A stretch of DNA of 64,000 nt from Variibacter gotjawalensis (GTDB lineage: Bacteria > Pseudomonadota > Alphaproteobacteria > Rhizobiales > Xanthobacteraceae): the NCBI RefSeq assembly GCF_002355335.1, contig NZ_AP014946.1, positions 1,007,501 through 1,071,500 on the forward strand, written 5' to 3'. Position 1 is the stretch's first letter, and every line of letters begins with the position of its first letter. Under the pieces are notes generated by a model, which saw only the letters and a list, made by a program, of their open reading frames with translations, had not been told where the DNA came from and ran no database searches. A program made the translations under genes and the position numbers. Positions 16,384 to 26,634 of this stretch are shown piece after piece.

Positions 16384-18075
16384 ATGATCAACGATCTCAC
16401 CCAGGCCGCGCTCTTCGCGGCGCTTCTGGTCGCGCTCGCGATCCCGCTCGGTCTCTATATGGCGCGCGTCTTTACGGGCGACATGACGTTTCTTGCGCCC
16501 GTTGAACGCGCGTTGCTCGGACCCGCCGGCGTCAACACGGGAGAGGGGCAGCACTGGACGCGCTATGCGCTTTCGCTGATCGCCTTCAACGCCGCCGGTT
16601 TCGCGCTGCTCTTCGTTATCCTGCGCTACCAAAATCTTCTGCCGTTGAACCCGCAGGGCTTCGACGGCATGTCGGCGCATCTCGCCTTCAACACCGCGAT
16701 CTCATTCGTCACCAACACGAACTGGCAATCCTACGGCGGCGAGTCGACGCTCTCGCATTTCAGCCAAATGGCCGGCCTGACGACGCAGAACTTCGTTTCG
16801 GCGGCGAGCGGCATGGCGGTGGCGGCCGCCGTCGCGCGCGGTCTTGCGAGCCGCCAGCAACGCACGATCGGTAACTTCTGGGTCGATCTCGTGCGCGCAA
16901 CGCTCTACGTGCTGCTGCCGCTGTCGATCATTCTCGCGATCGCGATGGTCTGGTTCGGCTCGCCGCAGACGCTTGCGGCGTCGGCCGATGCAACGACGCT
17001 CGAAGGCGCAAAACAGACGATTGCGCTCGGCCCGGTCGCGAGTCAGATCGCCATCAAGCAGCTTGGCACCAACGGCGGCGGCTTCTTCAACGCCAACTCG
17101 GCGCATCCGTTCGAAAACCCCACCGCGATCTCGAACTTGATCACGATGATCGCGATCCTGATCATCCCGGTCGCCTTCTGCTTCACCTACGGCCGGATGG
17201 TGCGCGACACGCGCCAAGGCATCGCGCTGTTCGCCGCCATGGGCGTGCTGATCGTTATCGCTTTTACCGGCCTTTACGCGGCCGAGCGCTATGGCAACCC
17301 TTCGATTGCGGCCTATGCGGATCCCGCCGGTGGCAGCATGGAGGGCAAGGAGGTGCGCTTCGGCATCATCGGTTCAGTGCTGTGGGCGGTCTCGACGACT
17401 GCCGCGTCGAACGGCTCCGTCAACGCGATGCATGACAGCCTGACGCCGCTCGGCGGTCTCATCGCGATGCTGAATATCCAGCTCGGCGAGGTCGTTTACG
17501 GCGGCGCCGGCGTCGGCCTCACCGGCATGTTGCTGTTCGTCATCCTGACGGTGTTCCTCGCCGGACTTATGGTCGGACGCACGCCGGAATATCTCGGCAA
17601 AAAAATCGAAGCGCGTGAGGTCAAGCTCGCCGCGTTGACGCTGATGATCATGCCGATCGGCGTGCTGGTGCTGTGCGGACTCGCGATCTTGGTCGGCACC
17701 GCACAGTCGTCCGTGCAGGACGCCGGGCCGCACGGCCTGTCGGAGCTGCTCTATGCGTACTCGTCGGCGACCGGCAACAACGGCTCCGCCTTTGCGGGCT
17801 TCAATGCGAATGTCGGCTGGCACAATGTGTTTCTCGGCATCTCGATGATGCTCGGCCGCTTCGGCTACATCATCCCGATCCTCGCCATCGCGGGCTCGCT
17901 CGCGGGCAAGAAGACCGCAGCCGCATCGGCCGGCACGTTCCCGACCCACGGCATCGTTTTCGTCGTGCTGCTTGTGGTCACGATCCTGATCGTCGGCGCG
18001 CTGACATTCCTGCCCGTCCTCGCCCTGGGTCCGATTGCCGAGCACGTCTCGATGCTCGCCGGCAAAGTGTTCTGA
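16384..18075 (+). CDS. kdpA: Potassium-transporting ATPase, K+-channel subunit KdpA
   Basis: 563 residues, about ten hydrophobic helices. Selectivity-filter-like segments are present, e.g. [32 protein letters not shown] and [13 protein letters not shown], which match the K+-binding loops of this SKT-superfamily subunit. KdpA forms the high-affinity K+ pathway in the membrane and is coupled to KdpB. Length equals the family norm (E. coli 557). Part of the kdp(F)ABCDE run, 11 bases both after kdpF and before kdpB. Confidence 0.98.
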   Translation: MINDLTQAALFAALLVALAIPLGLYMARVFTGDMTFLAPVERALLGPAGVNTGEGQHWTRYALSLIAFNAAGFALLFVILRYQNLLPLNPQGFDGMSAHLAFNTAISFVTNTNWQSYGGESTLSHFSQMAGLTTQNFVSAASGMAVAAAVARGLASRQQRTIGNFWVDLVRATLYVLLPLSIILAIAMVWFGSPQTLAASADATTLEGAKQTIALGPVASQIAIKQLGTNGGGFFNANSAHPFENPTAISNLITMIAILIIPVAFCFTYGRMVRDTRQGIALFAAMGVLIVIAFTGLYAAERYGNPSIAAYADPAGGSMEGKEVRFGIIGSVLWAVSTTAASNGSVNAMHDSLTPLGGLIAMLNIQLGEVVYGGAGVGLTGMLLFVILTVFLAGLMVGRTPEYLGKKIEAREVKLAALTLMIMPIGVLVLCGLAILVGTAQSSVQDAGPHGLSELLYAYSSATGNNGSAFAGFNANVGWHNVFLGISMMLGRFGYIIPILAIAGSLAGKKTAAASAGTFPTHGIVFVVLLVVTILIVGALTFLPVLALGPIAEHVSMLAGKVF

Positions 18076-18086
18076 AAGGTGCTCTC

Positions 18087-20159
18087 ATGAGCCAGTCAAC
18101 AACGAAGACAGTAACAACGAGCAAATCTGCAACGTCCGAAATCGGCCTGTTCGACGCGGCAATCTTGCGCACGGCGGCGCTGCAATCCTTCCGCAAGCTC
18201 GATCCGCGCGGGCTTGTGCGCAACCCGGTGATCTTCGTCACCGCGCTGGTCGCGGTGCTGGCGAGTATCCTCGCGCTGCGCGATCTCGCGCATGGCGCAC
18301 CGAATGCCTTCGTCGGCCTTCAGGTCGCGATCTGGCTCTGGTTCACGGTGCTGTTCGCGAATTTCGCCGAAGCAGTCGCGGAAGGCCGTGGCAAAGCCCG
18401 CGCCGACGCTTTCCGCGCCACGAAGTCGAATGCGCGCGCAAAGGTGCTGATCGATCCGGCGCGGCGCGAGCTTTTCGAACTCAAGGATCTCGACGAAGTC
18501 GAGGTTGGTGACATGATTCTGGTCGAGGTCGGTGACACGGTTCCGACCGACGGCGAGATCATCGAGGGTGTTGCGTCCGTCGACGAAAGTGCGATCACGG
18601 GCGAAAGCGCGCCGGTGATCCGCGAGTCCGGTGGCGACCGCTCGTCGGTGACCGGCGGCACGCGCCTCGTCTCCGACTGGCTCGTCGTGAAGGTGACGGC
18701 GAAGCAAGGCGAAACCTTTCTCGACCGCATGATCGCGCTCGTCGAGGGCGCCAAGCGTCACAAGACGCCGAACGAGATCGCGCTCGATATTCTTCTCGCC
18801 GGCCTGACGCTCGTGTTTCTGTTCGTCGTCGTCACGCTGCCGATCTTCGCGTCGTGGACATCGACCGACATCCCGGTGATCTATCTCGCGGCGCTGTTCG
18901 TGACGCTGATCCCGACCACGATCGGCGGCCTGCTGTCGGCCATCGGCATCGCCGGCATGGACCGGCTCGTCAAAGCCAACGTCATCGCGAAATCCGGCCG
19001 TGCCGTCGAAGCGGCCGGCGATATAGATGTGCTGCTGCTCGACAAGACCGGCACGATCACGTTCGGCAACCGCATGGCGGATGCATTCGAGGCGCTGCCG
19101 GGTGTCGGCGAACGCGAACTCGCGGAAGCCGCCGTGCTGGCATCGCTTGCCGACGACACGCCGGAAGGCAAATCGATCGTCGACCTCGGCCAGCGCAACT
19201 ATTCGGTCGCCGCGCAGACGCGTGACGGGATCACCTTCCTTCCCTTCACGGCGCAGACACGCATGTCCGGCGCCGATCTGCCGGGCGGCTCGGAAATCCG
19301 CAAGGGCGCGTCCGACGCGATCCTGCGCTATGTCGGCGGCAAAGCCGATGCGGCGCTCGATGCGATCGTGCGCAAGATTGCGATGTCGGGCGGCACGCCT
19401 TTGGTCGTCGCGCGCGACAAGCGTGTGCTCGGCGTCGTTCACCTGAAAGACATCGTCAAACCCGGCATTCGCGAGCGTTTCGCCGAGCTGCGCCGCATGG
19501 GCATCCGCACCGTGATGATCACGGGTGACAATCCGCTCACCGCCGCTGCCATTGCGGCGGAAGCCGGCGTCGACGATTTTCTCGCCGAGGCAACGCCTGA
19601 GCGCAAGCTCGAGCTGATCCGCAAGGAACAAGCCGAGGGCCGCCTCGTCGCGATGTGCGGCGACGGCTCGAACGACGCGCCGGCGCTGGCGCAAGCCGAT
19701 GTCGGCGTCGCGATGAACTCGGGCACACCGGCCGCGAAGGAAGCCGGCAACCTCATCGACCTCGACAGCGACCCGACGAAGCTGATCGAGATCGTGCTGG
19801 TCGGCAAGCAACTGCTGATCTCGCGCGGCGCGTTGACGACATTCTCGATCGCCAACGACGTTGCGAAATATTTCGCGATCCTGCCGGCATTGTTCGTGAC
19901 GGCGTATCCTGGTCTTGCCGTGCTCGACATCATGCGGCTCGGCACGCCGCAATCCGCGATCCTGTCCGCGATCATCTTCAACGCGCTCGTTATCGTCGCG
20001 CTGATCCCGATCGCGCTGAAGGGCGTGCGGTATGTGCCGGCCTCGGCCGCCGCATTGCTGTCGCGCAATCTCGCCATCTACGGCATCGGCGGTCTGATCG
20101 TGCCGTTCGTCGGCATCAAACTCATCGACATCGTCGTCGACTTTCTACGCCTCGCCTGA
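18087..20159 (+). CDS. kdpB: Potassium-transporting P-type ATPase subunit KdpB
   Basis: 690 residues from [11 protein letters not shown]-type ATPase signatures are [13 protein letters not shown] (actuator TGES), [13 protein letters not shown] with the phosphorylated aspartate D319, and [18 protein letters not shown] (hinge). KdpB hydrolyses ATP to drive K+ uptake through KdpA. The first about 25 residues are Ser/Thr-rich and variable. ATG is chosen 12 bases after the kdpA stop; an upstream extension of the frame overlaps kdpA and is not coding. Confidence 0.98.
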   Translation: MSQSTTKTVTTSKSATSEIGLFDAAILRTAALQSFRKLDPRGLVRNPVIFVTALVAVLASILALRDLAHGAPNAFVGLQVAIWLWFTVLFANFAEAVAEGRGKARADAFRATKSNARAKVLIDPARRELFELKDLDEVEVGDMILVEVGDTVPTDGEIIEGVASVDESAITGESAPVIRESGGDRSSVTGGTRLVSDWLVVKVTAKQGETFLDRMIALVEGAKRHKTPNEIALDILLAGLTLVFLFVVVTLPIFASWTSTDIPVIYLAALFVTLIPTTIGGLLSAIGIAGMDRLVKANVIAKSGRAVEAAGDIDVLLLDKTGTITFGNRMADAFEALPGVGERELAEAAVLASLADDTPEGKSIVDLGQRNYSVAAQTRDGITFLPFTAQTRMSGADLPGGSEIRKGASDAILRYVGGKADAALDAIVRKIAMSGGTPLVVARDKRVLGVVHLKDIVKPGIRERFAELRRMGIRTVMITGDNPLTAAAIAAEAGVDDFLAEATPERKLELIRKEQAEGRLVAMCGDGSNDAPALAQADVGVAMNSGTPAAKEAGNLIDLDSDPTKLIEIVLVGKQLLISRGALTTFSIANDVAKYFAILPALFVTAYPGLAVLDIMRLGTPQSAILSAIIFNALVIVALIPIALKGVRYVPASAAALLSRNLAIYGIGGLIVPFVGIKLIDIVVDFLRLA

Positions 20160-20171
20160 GGGAGAACACCC

Positions 20172-20759
20172 ATGTCACTGCTACGCCCCGCCATCACGCT
20201 GACCGTCACGCTCACGCTGCTGACCGGCCTTGCCTATCCGCTTGCCATTACGGGCATCGCGCAAGGCGCGCTGCCATACCAGGCGAACGGATCGCTGACC
20301 GTCCGTGACGGAAAAACCATCGGCTCCGAATTGATCGGCCAGAGCTTCTCGGGCGACCGTTATTTTCACGGCCGCCCGTCGGCGACCACGACGGCCGACC
20401 TGAACGATGCATCGAAAACAGTCGACGCGCCTTACAACGCCGCCTCGTCGAGCGGCTCGAACCTCGCGCCGACATCCAAGGCGTTGGTCGACAGTATCCG
20501 AGAGCGCGCGGCGGCCTATGGCAACGGCCCAGCACCTGCCGACATCGTCACGGCGTCCGGCTCCGGCCTCGACCCGCACATCTCTCCCGCGGCCGCAGCG
20601 GCGCAGGCCGAGCGGGTTGCCAAGGCGCGCGGTCTTGCCGTCGAGCGCGTTCGCGCGCTGATTGAGCAAAACGCGCTCGGCCGCACGTTCGGCATCATCG
20701 GTGCGCAGCGTGTTAACGTTCTTGCTTTGAATCTCGCGCTCGACGCTGCGCGGCCCTAA
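20172..20759 (+). CDS. kdpC: Potassium-transporting ATPase subunit KdpC
   Basis: 195 residues with a single N-terminal transmembrane helix (ITLTVTLTLLTGLAYPLAI) and the family motifs GSELIGQSF, YFHGRPSAT, SGSGLDPHISPAAA and NVLALNLALD. KdpC is the periplasm-facing catalytic chaperone that increases ATP affinity of KdpB. Normal length (E. coli 190). It stops 9 bases before kdpD. Confidence 0.98.
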   Translation: MSLLRPAITLTVTLTLLTGLAYPLAITGIAQGALPYQANGSLTVRDGKTIGSELIGQSFSGDRYFHGRPSATTTADLNDASKTVDAPYNAASSSGSNLAPTSKALVDSIRERAAAYGNGPAPADIVTASGSGLDPHISPAAAAAQAERVAKARGLAVERVRALIEQNALGRTFGIIGAQRVNVLALNLALDAARP

Positions 20760-20768
20760 AATACCTGA

Positions 20769-23462
20769 ATGACAACCGACCTCGACCGCCCGCAACCGGA
20801 GGCTCTGCTCGATGCAGAGCGCGGAGCCGGCCGTGGCAAGCTCAAGGTCTTCCTCGGCGCGTCGCCCGGTGTCGGCAAGACCTTCGCGATGCTCGAGGAA
20901 GCGCGTGCGCGCCAACGCGCCGGCGTCGATGTCGTCGTCGCGCTGGTCGAAACCCACGGTCGCGCCGAGACTGCGAACCTGCTCAGCACGCTCGAGCAGC
21001 TTCCACGCAAGGTCATCGACTATCGCAACCAATCGCTCCCCGAACTCGATCTCGACGCGCTGCTGGCGCGCAAACCCGGTCTCGCGCTGATCGACGAATT
21101 CGCGCACACGAACGTCCCCGGCGCGCGCCATCCAAAGCGATGGCAGGACGTGCTCGAAGTTCTCGATGCGGGCATCGATGTCGTCACCACATTGAATGTC
21201 CAGCATATCGAGAGCCTCAACGACGTCGTCGCGCGTATCACCGGCGTGCGCGTGCAGGAAACCGTGCCGGACGCGGTGCTGCAACAGGCCGACACGATCG
21301 AGCTGATCGATCTGCCGCCCGAGGAACTGCTCAACCGGCTGCGCGAGGGCAAGGTCTATGTGCCGCAGCAGATCGGCCGCGCACTCGATAATTTCTTCAG
21401 CAAAGGCAACCTGACGGCGCTGCGCGAACTCGCGCTTCGCACGGCGGCAAGCCGCGTCGACGCCGACATGCTCACCTACATGCAGGCGAATGCGGTGCGC
21501 GGCCCGTGGCCGACCGAAGATCGCCTGCTCGTCTGCGTGAACGAGTCGCCGAACGCCAACGCGCTGGTGCGTGCCGGCAAGCGCATGGCGGAGCGCGCCA
21601 AGATCCCGTGGATCGTCGCGACCGTGGTGACGCCGCGCCACGAGGCGCTCGGCGCCGCCGCGCGCGATGTCGTGATCGAAGCGATGCGGCTTGCCGAAAC
21701 GCTCGGCGCCGAGACCGAAACGCTACATGCGGAATCCGACGCGGTCGGCGAACTCCTCACCTTCGCGCGTGCGCGCAACGTGACGCGGTTGGTCGTCGGC
21801 CGGCCACGGCGGCGCTGGCCCTTCGGCTATCTGCGCGAGGCGGTCAGCGACAGCTTGATCGACCGCGCGGGCGATTTCGAAGTTACTGTGCTGGGCCACA
21901 CGGCGGTGCGCCCACGGCCGACGCAGATCGCGATCGAAACGCCTGCGTGGCGTGACTGGGGTTTGATCGGCGGCGAAACGATCCTCGCCATGGCGGCGGC
22001 CACCGCGATCGCCTGGCCGTTCTGGCAGTATGTCCCCGTCGCGTCGATCGCGGTAGTCTATTTGCTTGCTGTTTCCGCCATCGCGTTCCGCCACGGCTTG
22101 GTCGCGGCGCTGGCGGCCAGCGGGATCGGCTTTCTCACCTACAACTTCTTCTTCACGACACCGTATTATTCGTTCTCGGTCGAACAATACGAGTCGATCG
22201 TCGCGCTGCTGGTGTTCCTCATCAGCGCGCTGTTCACCGGTACGCTGGCGAGCAGGCTCAAGGCGCAAGTCGACAGCATGCGGTCCGCACAGCGGCGCAC
22301 CGAGACGCTTTACGATTTCGCCCGCAAGATCGCGACCGCGACGAAGGCCGACGATGTCTTGTGGGCGGGCGCCGTGCATATCGCGACCGCGCTCAACTGT
22401 CGCTCGTTGATCCTGATGCCGAATGCGGTCGGCGCGCTCGAACAAGTGCAAGGACATCCGTCGATCGAGGACCTCGATGCGCGCGCGGAAGGCGCCGCGC
22501 GCTGGGCCTACGAGAAGAACGAGACCACGGGTGCCGGCACGACGACGCTGCCGACATCCGAATGGTTGTTCGTTCCACTCGCGACGACGCGCGCGGTGCT
22601 CGGCGTCATCGGCGTGCAGTTCCTTGACTCCAAGAAGCTCGATCCGGAACGCAAGCGGCTACTCTTTGCAGTGGAAGATCAAGTCACAGTCGCGCTCGAG
22701 CGTTTCACACTGATCGCCGATGTCGAGAATGCGCGCGTGCGCGCCGAGAGCGAGAAGCTGCGCGCCGCGCTGCTCAACTCGGTGAGCCACGATCTGCGCA
22801 CGCCGCTCGTCTCGGTGATCGGCGCGATGACGGGCCTCTCCGGCAATCTCGACAAGCTCAAACCCGCCGAGCAGGAAGAGCTTATCGGTATGGCGCTCGA
22901 CGAGGCGCGCCGCCTCGATCGTTACGTACAGAATTTGCTCGATATGACACGCCTCGGCCATGGCGCGCTCGCCCCGCGCTTGACGCCGATCGATCTCCGC
23001 GAGGTGGTCGGCCGCGTGCGCGCCGATCTCGCCCGCGTCACGGCCGAGCATTCGATCCTGATCAACATGCCGCGCGATCTGCCGCAGGTCGCCGCCGATC
23101 CAGTGCTTTTGGGACAAGCCATCGCCAACGTGCTCGAAAACGCCGCCAAATATGCGCCGATCGGGAGCGAAATCGCGATCGTCGCGACTGTGCAAGGCGG
23201 TTTCGTCAATCTCGCGATTTCGGACGAAGGTCCGGGCATCGCGGAAGCGGACCGCGAGAAGGTCTTCGATCTGTTCTACCGCGCCGCCAAGGGCGACGGC
23301 GCGCCGGCCGGCACGGGGTTGGGCCTCTCGATCGTGAAGGGGCTGATTGAAGCGCACGGTGGCAGCGTGCATATCGAGACCGGGCCGAGCGGTCGCGGTA
23401 CGTCCGTCGTCATGCGCTTGCCGGTTGCACCTTCGCGCCCCGCGGATGAGACAGATGGCTGA
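20769..23462 (+). CDS. kdpD: Osmosensitive K+ sensor histidine kinase KdpD
   Basis: 897 residues. Order: KdpD N-terminal domain with Walker A GASPGVGKT (about 34-42) and LIDEFAHTNVPGARHPKRW; a USP-like domain (about 250-370); four transmembrane helices (about 400-500, DUF4118); a GAF-like segment; the HisKA domain with phospho-acceptor H674 in NSVSHDLRTPL; and HATPase with NVLENAAKYAP and GTGLGLSIVKGL. KdpD senses K+ limitation and phosphorylates KdpE. Its stop overlaps the kdpE start by 8 bases, implying coupled translation. Confidence 0.97.
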   Translation: MTTDLDRPQPEALLDAERGAGRGKLKVFLGASPGVGKTFAMLEEARARQRAGVDVVVALVETHGRAETANLLSTLEQLPRKVIDYRNQSLPELDLDALLARKPGLALIDEFAHTNVPGARHPKRWQDVLEVLDAGIDVVTTLNVQHIESLNDVVARITGVRVQETVPDAVLQQADTIELIDLPPEELLNRLREGKVYVPQQIGRALDNFFSKGNLTALRELALRTAASRVDADMLTYMQANAVRGPWPTEDRLLVCVNESPNANALVRAGKRMAERAKIPWIVATVVTPRHEALGAAARDVVIEAMRLAETLGAETETLHAESDAVGELLTFARARNVTRLVVGRPRRRWPFGYLREAVSDSLIDRAGDFEVTVLGHTAVRPRPTQIAIETPAWRDWGLIGGETILAMAAATAIAWPFWQYVPVASIAVVYLLAVSAIAFRHGLVAALAASGIGFLTYNFFFTTPYYSFSVEQYESIVALLVFLISALFTGTLASRLKAQVDSMRSAQRRTETLYDFARKIATATKADDVLWAGAVHIATALNCRSLILMPNAVGALEQVQGHPSIEDLDARAEGAARWAYEKNETTGAGTTTLPTSEWLFVPLATTRAVLGVIGVQFLDSKKLDPERKRLLFAVEDQVTVALERFTLIADVENARVRAESEKLRAALLNSVSHDLRTPLVSVIGAMTGLSGNLDKLKPAEQEELIGMALDEARRLDRYVQNLLDMTRLGHGALAPRLTPIDLREVVGRVRADLARVTAEHSILINMPRDLPQVAADPVLLGQAIANVLENAAKYAPIGSEIAIVATVQGGFVNLAISDEGPGIAEADREKVFDLFYRAAKGDGAPAGTGLGLSIVKGLIEAHGGSVHIETGPSGRGTSVVMRLPVAPSRPADETDG

Positions 23463-24147
23463 ACCGACACACAGGGTTCTTGTGATCGAGGACGAGGCGC
23501 CGATCCGGCGCTTCCTCAAGATCGCGCTCGGCAGCGGCGATTTTTCGGTCGAGGAAGCCGCTCGCGGACGTGAAGGCGTGGAGAAGGCCGCAACATCGTC
23601 GCCCGACATCGTGGTGCTCGATCTCGGCCTGCCGGATATGGACGGCAAGGCCGTCATCGCGGCCATTCGCGAGTGGTCGGCCGTGCCGATCCTGATCCTG
23701 TCGGTGCGAGACTCCGAAGCCGAGAAAATCGCGGCGCTCGATGCCGGCGCGGACGACTACGTCACCAAGCCGTTCGCGACCGGCGAACTGATGGCGCGCC
23801 TCCGCGCCCTTCTCCGTAGCCGGAAGGGACGCGAGCAGGAGCGCGCGACGCTGACCGCAGGCGACCTCACGATCGACCTCGCGGCCCGGCGCGTCTCGCG
23901 TGGCGAGACGGAGATCAAACTCACCCGGAAGGAATACGATGTGCTGGCCTTGATGGCGCGCCACGCCGGACGGCTCGTCACCCACAAGCAGCTGCTGACC
24001 ACCGTGTGGGGCCCGGCGCATGCGGACGACACGCACTACTTGCGCATCGCGGTCCAGCACATTCGCGACAAGATCGGCGACGATGCCGCGAATCCGACGT
24101 ACATCGTCACCGAGCCGGGTGTCGGGTATCGGCTTGTCAGTCTATGA
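23455..24147 (+). CDS. kdpE: KDP operon response regulator KdpE
   Basis: 230 residues from MAEPTHRVLVIEDE. Receiver domain with acidic pocket (E12, D13), phospho-acceptor D56 in VVLDLGLPDMDG and K in YVTKPF; a C-terminal winged helix (KLTRKEYDVLALMARHAGRLVTHKQ) with YIVTEPGVGYRL. It activates the kdp operon when phosphorylated by KdpD; candidate binding repeats lie at 16094-16143. The start overlaps the kdpD end. Confidence 0.97.
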   Translation: MAEPTHRVLVIEDEAPIRRFLKIALGSGDFSVEEAARGREGVEKAATSSPDIVVLDLGLPDMDGKAVIAAIREWSAVPILILSVRDSEAEKIAALDAGADDYVTKPFATGELMARLRALLRSRKGREQERATLTAGDLTIDLAARRVSRGETEIKLTRKEYDVLALMARHAGRLVTHKQLLTTVWGPAHADDTHYLRIAVQHIRDKIGDDAANPTYIVTEPGVGYRLVSL

Positions 24148-24403
24148 ATGGGCAGACCAAGCGGATACCTCATCGCATCTCGCGCTCCCAAAAACAGTAG
24201 GTTTACGCGCTGGGACATGCGCAGGGCCCATTTGGCCGAGTCTTCGATGGTAAATAGAGTGTTAATCGAGCTCATGGTCTTCAGGGCTTTTAACCAACGT
24301 AACCTTTACCGCGCACAAACGATATTGAACCCGGTAAACGGTTGCTTTCCCGTGATTTTGTACATTCGTCACGAAAGCAACTCTTCGTCGAAAGTTCACG
24401 CGC

Positions 24404-26332
24404 GTGTGCGGATTTGCCGGCTATTTCGGACCTGTGCGAGAGCCCGATGCGCTGTTGCGGCGTATGGTTGGTTCAATCGCGCATCGTGGGCCGGACGAGC
24501 AGGGTATTTTCGTTTCACCTGAGGCCGGCTTAGGCCACGCGCGTCTCTCGATCGTCGGCCTCGCGGACGGCCAGCAGCCGATGTCGGATGCGTCCGGATC
24601 GCTGACGATTGCCTTCAACGGCGAGATTTTCAACTATGTCGAACTGCGCGATGAGCTACGCGCTAAGGGCCGCAGCTTCCGCACGTCGAGCGACACCGAA
24701 GTCATCCTGCATCTTTACGACGAGATGGGCGAAGACTGCCTGTCGCGCCTCAACGGCGATTTCGCTTTCGCGATTTGGGATGCGCGCCGGCATCGCATGA
24801 TGCTGGCGCGTGATCGCATGGGCGTGCGTCCGTTGTTCTACACGCAGAAGGGCGGCACACTCTACTTCGCCTCGGAGATCAAGGCGCTGCTCGATGCGCC
24901 GGGCGTCACCGCCGAACTCGATCCCATCGCACTCGATCAGGTCTTCACGCTGTGGGCGCCGATCGCGCCGCGCACGGCTTTCGTCGGCATCAATGAGCTT
25001 GAACCCGCGAGCGTGATGCTCGTGGAAAACGGCAGGACCACGATCCGGCCGTATTGGAGCTTGGAGTTTCCTGCCGCGGATGCGCGTCCGGCCGATGAAA
25101 GCAACTCCGTCGAGGAGCTGCGCGAGTTGCTGACGGATGCCGTCAGAATCCGCATGCGGGCCGATGTCCCGGTCGGGTCGTTCTTGTCGGGCGGTCTCGA
25201 CTCTTCGCTTGTCTCTGCAATTGCGGCTCGCATGACGCCGGAAAGTCTCAAGACATTCTCGGTGAGCTTCGATAGTCCCGAGCATGACGAAAGCGCGTTC
25301 CAGCAGGAAATGGCCGCGGCGATCGGCAGTGAGCACCGTACGGTCGCATGCCGCGATGGCGACATCGCGCGCGTATTTCCGGACGTGATCCGTCACGCGG
25401 AGCGCCCGATCATTCGCACGGCCCCGGCGCCGCTCTACAGCTTGTCCGGCCTCGTGCGCGACTCCGGCATCAAAGTCGTGCTAACGGGCGAGGGCGCAGA
25501 CGAGGTCTTTGCCGGCTACGATCTCTTCAAGGAAGCCCGCGTGCGCCGTTTCTGCGCGCGCCAGCCGGGCTCGCGCATGCGGCCGCATCTGTTCCGCAAA
25601 CTATATCCTTATCTGCCGGGCTTGCAGCAGCAGTCGGTCGAGTATCTCGCGGCGTTCTTCGGCGTCGGCGATGCAACGCTCAACGATCCGCTATTTTCGC
25701 ATCGCCCGCGCTTCAAAGCGACGTCCGGCGCGAAGGTGTTCTACTCGGAAGCCTTGCGCGACACGCTGAAGGGCTACGATGCAGCGGAAGACCTCGCCAG
25801 TCGCTTGCCGCGGGCTTTCACGACATGGCATCCGCTCAATCAGGCGCAATATCTCGAAACACGTTTCCTGATGCCCGGCTACATACTATCGAGCCAAGGC
25901 GATCGCATGGCGATGGCACACGGCATCGAGGGCCGCTTTCCGTTTCTCGATCATCGATTGGTCGAATTCGCCGCGAAACTCAATCCGGAGCAAAAGCTCA
26001 AAGGCTTGTCCGAGAAGGACATCCTCCGCAAAGCTGCGGGCGATCTGTTGCCAACCAATATCCGAGAGCGCCCGAAGCAACCGTATCGCGCACCGGACAG
26101 CCAGGCTTTCACCGGTCGCGGCGATCTCGGCTACGTCGGCGATTGCTTGAGCGAAGACAACGTCGCGTCGACCGGCCTCTTCAATCCGAAGGCTGTCACG
26201 AAATTGCGCCAGAAGTGCCGCGCGCCGACCTCCGGCTTCCGCGACAACGCGGCTTTCGTCGGCATTCTCTCGACAGAACTGTGGCAACGAAGCTTCGTCC
26301 AGCAAAACCGGCACAAAGAAAAAGCAGCTTAA
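24404..26332 (+). CDS. Asparagine synthetase B-type glutamine amidotransferase (cluster enzyme)
   Basis: 642 residues, GTG start immediately followed by Cys2 of MCGFAGYFGP, the glutaminase nucleophile after Met removal. Residues 1-about 200 are the class II amidotransferase domain (SIAHRGPDEQGI, FNGEIFNY, YDEMGEDCLSRLNGDFAFAI). A PP-loop synthetase domain follows with SGGLDSSLVSAIA near 262 and LTGEGADEVFAGY. The family activates a carboxylate as its acyl-AMP and amidates it with glutamine-derived ammonia. The neighbours (acyl carrier protein, adenylate ligase, NadE-like protein) suggest a specialised substrate rather than aspartate. The 256-base leader upstream is more AT-rich than its surroundings and presumably contains the promoter. 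Confidence 0.88.
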   Translation: MCGFAGYFGPVREPDALLRRMVGSIAHRGPDEQGIFVSPEAGLGHARLSIVGLADGQQPMSDASGSLTIAFNGEIFNYVELRDELRAKGRSFRTSSDTEVILHLYDEMGEDCLSRLNGDFAFAIWDARRHRMMLARDRMGVRPLFYTQKGGTLYFASEIKALLDAPGVTAELDPIALDQVFTLWAPIAPRTAFVGINELEPASVMLVENGRTTIRPYWSLEFPAADARPADESNSVEELRELLTDAVRIRMRADVPVGSFLSGGLDSSLVSAIAARMTPESLKTFSVSFDSPEHDESAFQQEMAAAIGSEHRTVACRDGDIARVFPDVIRHAERPIIRTAPAPLYSLSGLVRDSGIKVVLTGEGADEVFAGYDLFKEARVRRFCARQPGSRMRPHLFRKLYPYLPGLQQQSVEYLAAFFGVGDATLNDPLFSHRPRFKATSGAKVFYSEALRDTLKGYDAAEDLASRLPRAFTTWHPLNQAQYLETRFLMPGYILSSQGDRMAMAHGIEGRFPFLDHRLVEFAAKLNPEQKLKGLSEKDILRKAAGDLLPTNIRERPKQPYRAPDSQAFTGRGDLGYVGDCLSEDNVASTGLFNPKAVTKLRQKCRAPTSGFRDNAAFVGILSTELWQRSFVQQNRHKEKAA

Positions 26333-26347
26333 GAAACGGGAATAGCA

Positions 26348-26611
26348 ATGACTGAAATGACCAAGAACGAAATCCGCAACTTCATCGTCGAGAGCTTTTT
26401 GTTCGGCGACACCGCGTCCGCACCGGCGGATGACGCATCCTTGATCGAGAACGGCGTGATCGACTCGACCGCTGTGCTCGAACTCGTCGCCTTCATCGAA
26501 GAGCGCTACGGCATTGCGGTGAGCGATGCGGACATCGTGCCGGCCAACCTTGATTCGGTCGCGCGCATCGACGCTTTCATTCAGTCGAAGGTTGGGGCGG
26601 TCGCGGCTTAA
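26348..26611 (+). CDS. Acyl carrier protein (dedicated)
   Basis: 87 residues, acidic. The phosphopantetheine attachment site is in LIENGVIDSTAVLELVAFIE (S40). It is 15 bases after the asnB-like gene and 23 before the ligase. Its sequence around the site (GVIDS) resembles stand-alone carrier proteins of specialised pathways more than the fatty-acid AcpP (DSLD motif). It would carry an acyl or aminoacyl thioester loaded by the adjacent adenylate-forming enzyme. Confidence 0.88.
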   Translation: MTEMTKNEIRNFIVESFLFGDTASAPADDASLIENGVIDSTAVLELVAFIEERYGIAVSDADIVPANLDSVARIDAFIQSKVGAVAA

Positions 26612-26634
26612 AGCCCAAACAGCGAGCGTCCGCC

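Noticed and set aside
18096-19952. A 618-codon frame antisense to kdpB
   Set aside because: Shadow of a highly conserved P-type ATPase gene; no motifs of its own.
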